A stretch of 53,984 nt of DNA, taken from assembly GCF_014841615.1 (NCBI RefSeq), contig NZ_JACYUG010000021.1:268-54251 (forward strand), in the 5' to 3' direction. A program made the position numbers and the translations under genes. The notes beneath the pieces are model-generated. The model was not told the DNA's origin. It saw nothing but the letters and a program-made list of their open reading frames with translations, and ran no database searches. Origin of the DNA: Sphingomonas sp. CFBP 8760 (GTDB lineage: Bacteria; Pseudomonadota; Alphaproteobacteria; Sphingomonadales; Sphingomonadaceae). This document shows positions 42,320 to 50,477 of the stretch, piece by piece (position 1 is the first letter of the stretch; every line of letters starts with the position of its first letter).

Positions 42320-43030
42320 CGCTGCCTGCAGTCTGTGGGCAGCACCATATGCTGCCAGAGACGACAATCTTTAAAACATCTTCTTCTTCGAGAATGCCGG
42401 TTCGTGCAGATGGAGGGGCAGTACCAAAAAGCGTAGTGTCTTGAATCAGATTTGGAGAGGCGTATGTAAATGCGTGTACTATCCAAAAGCGTACCTAGGT
42501 GTTTAGTCCCGGTATCGGGTGGATCGGGTTGACGATGAACTGGTCTGGCTCTGACGTCCAGATCTTGGCAATATATTCGTAAGGTGTGAGGCCGCTCAGT
42601 GTTTTGAGCCGGCGGGCGAAGTTATAGGCGGCCATGAAGTCGGCGGTAGCCGGCAGATTGGTGGCCGGTGATGAGGGTAATAGTCTGGAAATGCACGTAT
42701 GCGAAGAAGATCATACTTGGTTGCTAACTCTAGTTATCGCTGGTTCGGTGACGAGCCGGTGGCTTTCCCCCGATGAGGAGACCGTCTCAATGGTAACGTT
42801 GGATAGTTAAGCAATTAACCCCATTTCTCACTGAGAAGCGGCTCAGTCGGAGACGACTTCAAACGCGGCCGTTTCGGTTTCTGCCATTAAGCCGTTTGGG
42901 CAATTGATCCTGATTGCTGGCTGCCATCAAAAATCGACATGAACGAATGGCGGAAGTTGGGAATGGGCATTGAACTCTGAATGACCTGTTGTCGGTCGTC
43001 GATCATATGTAGTCTTACTAAGGGAGGACA
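42320..43030. other. Lower-GC patch with IS remnant, otherwise no gene
   Basis: About 700 bp, visibly less GC-rich than the flanks. Apart from the transposase tail at 42495-42680 I see no frame worth calling. It lies between the end of a GlxA-type gene and the LacI gene and probably marks the scar of one or more past insertions. Confidence 0.5.
42495..42680 (-). pseudogene. 3' remnant of an IS481/IS3-type transposase
   Basis: 62 codons with a stop but no start: NLPATADFMAAYNFARRLKT, then LSGLTPYEYIAKIWTSEPDQ and FIVNPIHPIPGLNT. The AYNFARRLKTL.GLTPYE.I...W..EP..F..NP.H..PGLNT ending is characteristic of integrase-core transposases of this group. Everything upstream has been lost, and sequence past 42680 no longer matches. 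No inverted repeats could be defined. Confidence 0.8.
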
Positions 43031-44059
43031 TCATACTGCAGATCGACGATGGCTCCGCCCGGGACGTAGTTCCATCGGCCAACGTCGTTGCGTGTGAAGG
43101 ACATTGTCACTGGAATGGGATGCCAGATTTTGGACGATCCCTTTTGCAAGCGCCAGCCCAAGCTCTCCAAGATCCAGGGTAAAGCAGGTGAGGTCAGGTG
43201 ACAGAGCCCGACATGTTGGACTGTCCCGCAGTCCAATCACCGAAATCTCACGTCCGGGCTCGAGCCCGAGCCCACGCAGCGCGCGATAAGCCCCCACCGG
43301 TGCCGTTTCACCCATCAGCAGCAGCGCGCTCGGCCGATCGTTCAACGCCATCAATTGCCGCGCCGTCACCTCGCCATCGCTTTCATCGGTTTCGCCGTTG
43401 TGGACCAGCGCCGGATCGAAAGCGATGCCGGCGTTGTCCAGCGCCTTTCGGTAACCGTCGACGATGATATGGCTGTGGTTGATCGTGGCCGGCGGTGCGA
43501 CCAGTCCGATGCGACGATGACCGGCCGCCGCGAACAGCGCCACGGCTTCAGCGACGACGTTTTCGAAATCGAGATCGATCCAGGAGAAGGGCCGCGCCGT
43601 CGCGGAACGACCGAGGGCGACGAACGGAATCCTGCGATCGACCAGGAAGTCGATCCGGCTGTCCTCATAGCGGGTCGCTGACAGCAGCCAGGCATCGACG
43701 GTGCCGCGCGCAACATGGCGACGCAGGAAGGTGAGGCCGTCCTCCCCCTTGCGCGCAAGCAGCACGACCAGATCGAGACCGTGTTCGGCCAGCCCGGTCT
43801 GCACCCCCTCCAGCAGCGCCATGAAGAACGGATCGCCATGGACGGCACTGTCATGTTCCAGCGTCAGCATGAAGCCGATGGTGCCGGTCCGTCCGCTGCG
43901 TAGCGTCCGGCCCGACTGGTTGGGCGTGTAGCCCAGGCGCACCGCTGCTTCGAGTACACGCTGGCGGGTGGCGGCGCTTACGTCCTTGCGGTCGTTCAAC
44001 GCGCGCGAAACCGTGCCGATCGATAGGCCGAGCTGGCTGGCAAGGTCGCGGATGTCCAT
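43031..44059 (-). CDS. LacI-family transcriptional regulator
   Basis: 342 aa from the ATG at 44059. The N-terminal helix-turn-helix and hinge are textbook LacI: MDIRDLASQLGLSIGTVSRA, then LNDRKDVSAATRQRVLEAAV and RLGYTPNQSGRTLRSGRT. The sugar-binding domain runs to the end with IGFMLTLEHDSAVHGDPFF, ALFAAAGHRRIGLVAPP and DRPSALLLMGETAPVGAYRA. It faces the GH31 operon across 115 bp that contain a LacI-type operator, so it probably represses that operon until a released sugar binds. Ligand unknown; an alpha-linked xylose or glucose product is plausible from the enzyme next door. Confidence 0.9.
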   Translation of the reverse strand: MDIRDLASQLGLSIGTVSRALNDRKDVSAATRQRVLEAAVRLGYTPNQSGRTLRSGRTGTIGFMLTLEHDSAVHGDPFFMALLEGVQTGLAEHGLDLVVLLARKGEDGLTFLRRHVARGTVDAWLLSATRYEDSRIDFLVDRRIPFVALGRSATARPFSWIDLDFENVVAEAVALFAAAGHRRIGLVAPPATINHSHIIVDGYRKALDNAGIAFDPALVHNGETDESDGEVTARQLMALNDRPSALLLMGETAPVGAYRALRGLGLEPGREISVIGLRDSPTCRALSPDLTCFTLDLGELGLALAKGIVQNLASHSSDNVLHTQRRWPMELRPGRSHRRSAV

Positions 44060-44129
44060 GCCACCGTGATCGCGGCGCGGCTTCGTGAGCGCAAGTGGAT
44101 TGACAGCGAAGCGACTCCACGCAACAACA

Positions 44130-44145
44130 CCGGAAACGTTTACGG
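44130..44145. promoter_or_regulatory. LacI-type operator
   Basis: CCGGAAACGTTTACGG is a 16-bp palindrome with one mismatched pair and the central AAACGTTT/CG step typical of LacI/GalR-family sites. It lies between the LacI gene and the GH31 gene, 30 bp before the GH31 start, so the bound protein would block the GH31 operon and perhaps its own gene. Confidence 0.75.
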
Positions 44146-44174
44146 GACGGCGCGAACCGTACCCGAGGGAGAGG

Positions 44175-46235
44175 ATGGCATTGGATACGCTTGCCTTGGA
44201 ATCGCACTCGATCGGCTGGTCGTACAATGGCGACTGGCTGATGATCGAGGCGCATGGACCGGACGGCCTGCGCCTGCGGGCGTCCAATTGTCCGGCGCGG
44301 GCAGCGTCGCCGGGGGCGCTGCTCGACGTGGCGACGTCCGATCCGGTCGTTCGACGGGACGGTAACATCGCCCGGATCGAACAAGGCAATATCGCCGCGG
44401 AAATCGACCTGCAGGGGCGGGTGCGCTTTCTCGATCGAAACGGCCGGGTGTTGCTGGAGGAAAAATGGCGCCAGCGCGATACGGTGACGAAATTCTGGAC
44501 GGTCGGCACGGATGCGACGGGCATGATCAGCGCGCTCGGCATCGCGGGGCGGGAGTTCATGCCGCTGCACGGCGACGTATCGCGAATCACCGTGCGGTTC
44601 GAGGCGAAGCCGGGCGAACGCCTGTTCGGCATGGGCCAGTATCAGCAACCCAATCTCGATCTGGCCGGCTGCATCCTCGAGCTGGCGCAGCGCAATTCGC
44701 AGGCGAGCGTGCCGTTCGTCCTGTCGAGCGACGGCTATGGCTTCCTCTGGAACAATCCGGCGGTCGGCGATGTCTGTTTCGCCGCCAACGGTGCGTGCTG
44801 GACCGCGCAGGCCGCGCACGCGATCGATTACTGGATCACCGCCGGCGATACGCCCGCCGCGATCGTCCGTAACTATGCCGCCGTCACCGGCACGGTGCCC
44901 AAGATGCCCGATTTCGCGCTGGGCCTGTGGCAGAGCAAGCTGCGTTATCGCACGCAGGACGAACTGCTGGCGGTGGCACGCGACTATCATCGGCGCGGCA
45001 TCCCGCTGGCGGTGATCGTCGCTGATTTCTTCCACTGGCCGGTGCAGGGCGACTGGCGCTTCGATCCGCGCGAATGGCCCGACCCGGCGGCGATGACCGC
45101 CGAGCTGAAGGCGATGGGCACCGAATTGCTGGTGTCGGTGTGGCCGACGGTTGATCCGCGGTCCGAGAATTATCCGGAGATGGCCCAGAAGGGCTATCTG
45201 GTGCGAACTCGCCGGGGGATCGACATCCAGCAGGATTTTCTCGGCAACACCCGCTTCATCGATCCGACCCATCCCGGCGCGCGGGCGTTCCTGTGGGATC
45301 GGCTGAAGCGCAACTATCGCGATCTCGGCGTCAAACTGTTCTGGCTGGACGAGGCGGAACCGGAATACACCGCCTATGATTTCGACAATTACCGCTATCA
45401 CACCGGCGGCGTGCCGGAGGTCGGCAACGCCTATCCGTTTCACTTCGCGCAGGCCGTCCATGACGGGCTGCGCGACGAGGGCGAGACGGAGATCGTCAGC
45501 TTGGTCCGCTGCGCCTGGGCGGGCAGCCAGCGGCAGGGGGCGCTGGTCTGGTCGGGCGATATCCACAGTTCGTTCGAGGCGATGCGCAACCAGCTGAGCG
45601 CCGGGCTGAACATGGGGATGGCGGGAATCCCGTGGTGGACCACCGATATCGGCGGCTTCCACGGCGGCGACGTCGACGATCCCGCCTTTCACGAACTGAT
45701 GGTGCGCTGGTTCCAGTGGGCGGTGTTCACGCCGGTGCTGCGGATGCACGGCCACCGCGACCCGATCACGCCCCCCGCCGAGCCGTTCCGCGATGGCGTG
45801 GCGCAATGCGACACCGGCGCGGGCAACGAATTGTGGAGCTTCGGCGAGGCGGTGTTCGCGATCCTGCGCGACTATGCCGCCCTGCGCGAGCGCCTGCGCC
45901 CGTATGTCGCGTGGTTGATGGCGACGGCACACGCGCACGGCGATCCGCTGATGCGGCCAATGTTCTTCGACTTCCCCGACGACGCGCGCTGCTGGTCGCT
46001 GGACGACCAGTATATGTTCGGCCCCGACCTGCTGGTCGCGCCGATCGTGGCGGCGGGCGTGGCCGAACGCGATGTGTACCTGCCCGTCGGCGACTGGGTC
46101 GATGCGTGGAGCGGCGATGCAGTGACGGGCGGGTGCTTGGTCCGGTGCGCCGCGCCGATCGCGCGCATCCCGGTGTTCGTTCGCGTCGGTGCCGCCGTGG
46201 CGTCGGCCTTCGCCGAAGACGCCGCGACGAGTTGA
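44175..46235 (+). CDS. GH31 alpha-glycosidase (alpha-glucosidase/alpha-xylosidase)
   Basis: 686 aa from the ATG at 44175, preceded by GAGGGAGAGG. No signal peptide, so cytosolic. A beta-sandwich N-domain (about 1-220, ending LFGMGQYQQPNLDLAG) is followed by the TIM barrel with FALGLWQSKLRYRTQDELLA, the nucleophile Asp392 in KLFWLDEAEPE and the acid/base Asp462 in VWSGDIHSSFE; WWTTDIGGFHGG and PVLRMHGHRDP follow. These are invariant GH31 features. The family includes alpha-glucosidases, alpha-xylosidases and others, and the exact one cannot be fixed here; the operon (LacI, GPH symporter, receptor) suggests intracellular cleavage of imported oligosaccharides, possibly xyloglucan-type. Confidence 0.92.
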   Translation: MALDTLALESHSIGWSYNGDWLMIEAHGPDGLRLRASNCPARAASPGALLDVATSDPVVRRDGNIARIEQGNIAAEIDLQGRVRFLDRNGRVLLEEKWRQRDTVTKFWTVGTDATGMISALGIAGREFMPLHGDVSRITVRFEAKPGERLFGMGQYQQPNLDLAGCILELAQRNSQASVPFVLSSDGYGFLWNNPAVGDVCFAANGACWTAQAAHAIDYWITAGDTPAAIVRNYAAVTGTVPKMPDFALGLWQSKLRYRTQDELLAVARDYHRRGIPLAVIVADFFHWPVQGDWRFDPREWPDPAAMTAELKAMGTELLVSVWPTVDPRSENYPEMAQKGYLVRTRRGIDIQQDFLGNTRFIDPTHPGARAFLWDRLKRNYRDLGVKLFWLDEAEPEYTAYDFDNYRYHTGGVPEVGNAYPFHFAQAVHDGLRDEGETEIVSLVRCAWAGSQRQGALVWSGDIHSSFEAMRNQLSAGLNMGMAGIPWWTTDIGGFHGGDVDDPAFHELMVRWFQWAVFTPVLRMHGHRDPITPPAEPFRDGVAQCDTGAGNELWSFGEAVFAILRDYAALRERLRPYVAWLMATAHAHGDPLMRPMFFDFPDDARCWSLDDQYMFGPDLLVAPIVAAGVAERDVYLPVGDWVDAWSGDAVTGGCLVRCAAPIARIPVFVRVGAAVASAFAEDAATS

Positions 46236-46285
46236 GACCAACGGCACGCGCAAAGCGGCATCGACGGGAAGGAAAGGAGACGCTG

Positions 46286-47677
46286 ATGGTGACGATCGCG
46301 CAACAGGGGGACGCCGGTATGGTGGGGCAAGGCTTTGCCGCACCCGTGGACCGCGTGCCGTTTTTCGAGAAGGTCTGTTATGGCCTCGGCGACGCAGGCG
46401 GCACGATCATCACCGGGCTGATCGCCAATTTCCTGACCTTCTACTACACCGACGTGTTTGGGCTGGCGCCGGGCATCGTCGGCATCATCTTCCTGTCGCT
46501 GCGCATTTTCGACGCCATTTCCGATCCGCTGATCGGGATGATGGCCGATCGCACCAACACCCGCTGGGGGCGCTTCCGGCCCTATCTGCTGTGGACCGCG
46601 ATCCCCGTAGGACTCAGCTGCTTCCTGACCTTCCAGTCGCCCGACCTGGGCTATGACGGCAAGGTCGCCTATGCCGCCGCGACCTACTTCCTGCTGGCGC
46701 TGTCCTATTCGCTGAACAACGTGCCCTATTGCGCGCTCATCACCCGCATGACCGACAGCGCGCGTGAGGGCGTGGCGTGCCAGTCTGTGCGGTTCGCGAT
46801 GGTCGCGATCGCATCGTTCGGGGTGTCGGTCGGCCTGCCGATCATGGTGCGTCATCTGGGCGGCACCGACCTGGCGCTCGGCTATCGCAACGGCGTCGCC
46901 ATCCTCAGCCTGGCCGCGGTGGCGATGTTCCTGATCTGCTTTGCGTTCGTACGCGAGCGGGCGGCGCCGTCCGACGCGGTCGAACCGCCGCTGCGCGTCG
47001 CCATCGCCAACACGCTGAAGAACGACCAGTTGCGCCTGACCTTCGTCATGACACTGCTGCTGATCGGCATCTTCAACACCAAGGGCGGCGCCGCGCTCTA
47101 TTTCATCACCTATGTGCTGAACGGCGGCACGACCTATCAGGCGCTGTTCTTCGGCATCGCCACCACCGGCGGGTTCATCGGATCGATCGTCGTCCAGCTG
47201 TTCACGCGGCGCTACGACGTGAAGACCATCTATGTGTGGGTCAATCTAGTGCTGGTCGCGGGCCATTTTGCCTCCTTCTTCGTGCCGGGCGATTATCCGA
47301 CGATATGGCTGGTATTGGTCGGCCTGTGCTGCACCGTGCTGGGTTGCACCTTGCCGCTGCACTTCACGCTGATCCAGCTTGCCGACCAATATGGCGAATG
47401 GAAGCTCGGCACGCGGTCGTCGGGCATGAGCTTTGCGTTCAACCAATTCTTCGTGAAGCTGGCCTGGGCCGTGGCCGGGGTGCTCATCAGTGGGGTGCTG
47501 GTCGCGGTGTCGTACAAGGCCGGTGCCGGCAACCAGACGCCGCTCTCGCTCACCGGCATCACCCTGCTGTCCACCGTCATCCCCGGCCTGATGCACCTCG
47601 CGCTCGCGTTGACCGCGAACCGCCTGGTCCTGAACCGCGCGACGATCGACCGCATGACCGCGGAGCGCACGGCATGA
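46286..47677 (+). CDS. GPH-family sugar:cation symporter (MelB/XynB-like)
   Basis: 463 aa from the ATG at 46286, with AAGGAG 7 nt upstream. Twelve membrane segments; the family pattern is clear in KVCYGLGDAGGTIITGLIAN, FLTFYYTDVFGLAPGIVG, SDPLIGMMADRTNTRWGRFR and LSYSLNNVPYCALITRMTD. These carriers bring oligosaccharides or glycosides into the cytosol with H+ or Na+. Its position after GH31 and before an exported hydrolase fits uptake of trimmed oligosaccharides. The stop overlaps the start of the next gene as ATGA. Confidence 0.92.
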   Translation: MVTIAQQGDAGMVGQGFAAPVDRVPFFEKVCYGLGDAGGTIITGLIANFLTFYYTDVFGLAPGIVGIIFLSLRIFDAISDPLIGMMADRTNTRWGRFRPYLLWTAIPVGLSCFLTFQSPDLGYDGKVAYAAATYFLLALSYSLNNVPYCALITRMTDSAREGVACQSVRFAMVAIASFGVSVGLPIMVRHLGGTDLALGYRNGVAILSLAAVAMFLICFAFVRERAAPSDAVEPPLRVAIANTLKNDQLRLTFVMTLLLIGIFNTKGGAALYFITYVLNGGTTYQALFFGIATTGGFIGSIVVQLFTRRYDVKTIYVWVNLVLVAGHFASFFVPGDYPTIWLVLVGLCCTVLGCTLPLHFTLIQLADQYGEWKLGTRSSGMSFAFNQFFVKLAWAVAGVLISGVLVAVSYKAGAGNQTPLSLTGITLLSTVIPGLMHLALALTANRLVLNRATIDRMTAERTA

Positions 47678-50436
47678 ACTGTCATCACCTTCCCAAAGAG
47701 GCCGAGCCACATTCCATGACAACCGCGCCATTCCGCCCCCGCCGCCCAGGCCGTCGTGCCACGACCATCGTCGCGGTCCTGCTCGGCTCGTACGCCCTCG
47801 TCGCTGCCCCGGTGGCAGGCCAGCAGGTGGCCGAGCGGCTGGAGGTAGATCTGTCGAGCGACACCGGCCCGGTTCACGGCGGCGCGTCCGGCACGCTGTA
47901 CGGCCTGTACGATGCACGCCTGCCCAGCGCCAATCTGGTCGAGGGGATCGCGTTGCGCACCGTATCGACGAAGGCACAGGACGGGCCGCAGCATCCCGGT
48001 GCCGACGCACTGGAGGTATCGACGCTGCTGACCGACGCATCGGGCGGCGACACCTATATCTACATGACCGACATCTACCGCGAATTTCCCTATGCGTGGA
48101 AGACCGGCACCTGCGAACAGTCGGTGGCGTCCTATCTCGACAAGATACGGATGCAGACCGAACAGGTCCGCGCGATGCCCGCTCGCTATCGCGATCGCAT
48201 CGTCTTCGCGCCGTTCAACGAGCCCGAAGGCAACATGTTCGGCAAGGCTCCCAAGGGATGCAACGGCGTCGGCTGGAACAAGAACCCGGCCGCGTTCTTC
48301 GACACGTGGGACCGTGCCTATCGCGCGATCCGCCAGATCCTGCCCGGTGCACGCATCGCAGGGCCGAACACCAGCATCCTCTATGACGAGGTGAAGGGCT
48401 TCATGGCGCATGCGGTGAAGTACGACACCGTGCCGGACGTCGTGACGTGGCACGAGCTGAGCAACCCCGCGACCGTGCGCGCCAGTGTCCGCAAATATCG
48501 CGCATGGGAGGAAACGCTTTTTGCAGGCACGCCGTTGCAGGGGCGTCACCTGCCGATCAACATCAACGAATACGCCCACAACTACCATACGTCGGTGCCC
48601 GGGCAGATGGTGCAGTGGATCGCCGCGATCGAGGATTCGAAAATCGATGCGGATATCGCCTATTGGAACATCGACGGGAATCTGAGTGATTCCGCGGTTC
48701 AGGCCAATCGCGGCAATGGCCAGTGGTGGCTGCTCAACGCCTATCGGACGATGCGCGGGCACAGCTTGGCCGTCACCCCGCCGCATCCGAACGTAAGCTA
48801 CACGCTGCAGGGACTGGCGTCGTTCGATCCGGCGCGCGGGCAAGCCCGGCTGTTGTTCGGCGGCAGGAACGGCGCGGCGACGATCGCGCTGACGAAGGTG
48901 CCGGCATCCTTCGGCACGGCCGCGCGGGTGCGGGTGCGCGAGATCGGCTGGACCGGGCAACTCGGCGATGCGACGCCGCCGCTGGTCGTGGCCGAACGCG
49001 CGGTGCGGGTGCGCGACGGGCGGGTGGAACTGGCGTTCGGCACCAGCGACCTGCCGATGCTGCGGGAAGAATCGGCCTATGAAGTCGTCCTGACGCCGGG
49101 TGCCGAAGGATCACGGCTTACTGGGCTCACGGTGCCGTGGCGGCAGGATTATGAGGCGGAGGCCGCGCGCCGGACGGGCACCGGATTGACGGTGCGCGGG
49201 CCGGAGGGGTCGCCGAAGGATGTCGGCCGCTTCCACACCTCGGGCGGTTATTCGGTGGAGGGTTTCGCTACCGGCGTCGAGGCCGGGCTGGACTTCGCGG
49301 TCGATGTGCCGCGCAACGGCCGCTACGACCTGCGCGTTCTCGCCAGCACCTTCAACCAGGACCCGAAGGCCGCCGCACAAGGACCGACGAACGTCTTCCT
49401 GCGCATCGACGGCAAGGCAGCGGGCGAGGCCGAGCTGTTCCTGCCGCTCGGCTACAAGCCGTCCGTCCTCGACCACGCCGACACCGTGGTGATGCTGACG
49501 AAGGGCCGCCATATCCTGACGCTGGCGACGCGCAGCCTTGACGGCAAGCGCCGCACACAGGGCAATGCGCTGGTCGATCGCATCACGTTGTCGCTCGGCG
49601 ATCCGGCGGTCGAGGCCCGATACGAGGCGCGGGACGCCTGGCTGACGCGGGCGAACGCCGAAGCCGATGCTGCTGATGTGGTGCGGCTCGACAAGGGTGA
49701 TACCGCGACCTTCTGGGTCTATGCGGCACAGGACGGCCCGGCGCGGCTGACGCTGGAGACGGGCGAAGACGCCACGACCGGCCTCGCCGTCAACGGACGC
49801 ACGTTGGCCCGTGCGGCGACCGATGCGTTTCTGGTCGGCGGCATCAACAAGGTGACGGTCACCGGGCTGACCGGCACGACCCGGTTACGTCGCCTGCGCG
49901 TCGATCGTGCGTCCGCATCCGCGATCCTCACCTATGAGGCGGAGGCCGCGACGATCGTGGGTACCGCGCGCATCATGCCCGCCTCGCTGGCGAGCGGTGG
50001 GCGAGCCGTGTTCGACATCGGCGGCGCGCCGGGCAACGGCAACACGCTGACCTTTCCGGCCGTCACGGTAGACCGGGCGGGCAGTTATGCGCTCACCATA
50101 CGATACTCCAACGATGAACAGTCGAAGGCGACGCACTACAATCCCGATCCGCTCGCCCGGATCGCGCGCGTCTCGGTCAACGGCGCTGCGCCGGTGCTGG
50201 CGACCTTTCCCCACAGCTTCCACCGCAACAACTGGTGGGAAATGACGGTGCCGGTCACACTGCGCGCCGGCGCGAATACCATCCGCATCGCCGGCGAGGA
50301 ACAGCCGAACTGGGACGGTCGCACCTTCGCCTCCCAGCAATGGCCGGGCGTGCTGCTGCGCTCGCGCTTCGCACCGAACATCGACCGTATCACCGTGGCG
50401 CCGATGCCGGGATCGAAGGCGCCCGCCACCCACTGA
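47674..50436 (+). CDS. Exported clan GH-A glycosidase with two CBM35-like modules
   Basis: 920 aa. The ATG at 47674 overlaps the symporter stop (ATGA) and has GGAG 8 nt upstream; an ATG at 47716 directly before the signal peptide (RPGRRATTIVAVLLGSYALV) is an alternative. A barrel domain (about 45-370) has Glu183 in FAPFNEPEGNMF as acid/base and Glu299 in LPININEYAHN as nucleophile, 116 residues apart, as in clan GH-A (GH39, GH5, GH30 style). A beta domain follows to about 490, then two modules that both open with YEAEA (about 491-650 and 753-920), the mark of CBM6/CBM35 sugar-binding domains. I cannot place it in a numbered GH family with confidence; GH39-like is closest. Acts outside the cytosol on the polysaccharide taken up by the neighbouring receptor. 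Confidence 0.7.
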   Translation: MNCHHLPKEAEPHSMTTAPFRPRRPGRRATTIVAVLLGSYALVAAPVAGQQVAERLEVDLSSDTGPVHGGASGTLYGLYDARLPSANLVEGIALRTVSTKAQDGPQHPGADALEVSTLLTDASGGDTYIYMTDIYREFPYAWKTGTCEQSVASYLDKIRMQTEQVRAMPARYRDRIVFAPFNEPEGNMFGKAPKGCNGVGWNKNPAAFFDTWDRAYRAIRQILPGARIAGPNTSILYDEVKGFMAHAVKYDTVPDVVTWHELSNPATVRASVRKYRAWEETLFAGTPLQGRHLPININEYAHNYHTSVPGQMVQWIAAIEDSKIDADIAYWNIDGNLSDSAVQANRGNGQWWLLNAYRTMRGHSLAVTPPHPNVSYTLQGLASFDPARGQARLLFGGRNGAATIALTKVPASFGTAARVRVREIGWTGQLGDATPPLVVAERAVRVRDGRVELAFGTSDLPMLREESAYEVVLTPGAEGSRLTGLTVPWRQDYEAEAARRTGTGLTVRGPEGSPKDVGRFHTSGGYSVEGFATGVEAGLDFAVDVPRNGRYDLRVLASTFNQDPKAAAQGPTNVFLRIDGKAAGEAELFLPLGYKPSVLDHADTVVMLTKGRHILTLATRSLDGKRRTQGNALVDRITLSLGDPAVEARYEARDAWLTRANAEADAADVVRLDKGDTATFWVYAAQDGPARLTLETGEDATTGLAVNGRTLARAATDAFLVGGINKVTVTGLTGTTRLRRLRVDRASASAILTYEAEAATIVGTARIMPASLASGGRAVFDIGGAPGNGNTLTFPAVTVDRAGSYALTIRYSNDEQSKATHYNPDPLARIARVSVNGAAPVLATFPHSFHRNNWWEMTVPVTLRAGANTIRIAGEEQPNWDGRTFASQQWPGVLLRSRFAPNIDRITVAPMPGSKAPATH

Positions 50437-50477
50437 CAAGACGACATCAACGAAGCCAAAAATCGAGGAGGGGTAAT

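Noticed and set aside
43851..46343. An 830-codon open frame on the minus strand over the GH31 gene
   Set aside because: GH31 on the other strand has all catalytic motifs; the antisense product is Arg/His/Gln-rich noise. The same holds for the long antisense frames over GH42, GH2 and the clan GH-A gene.
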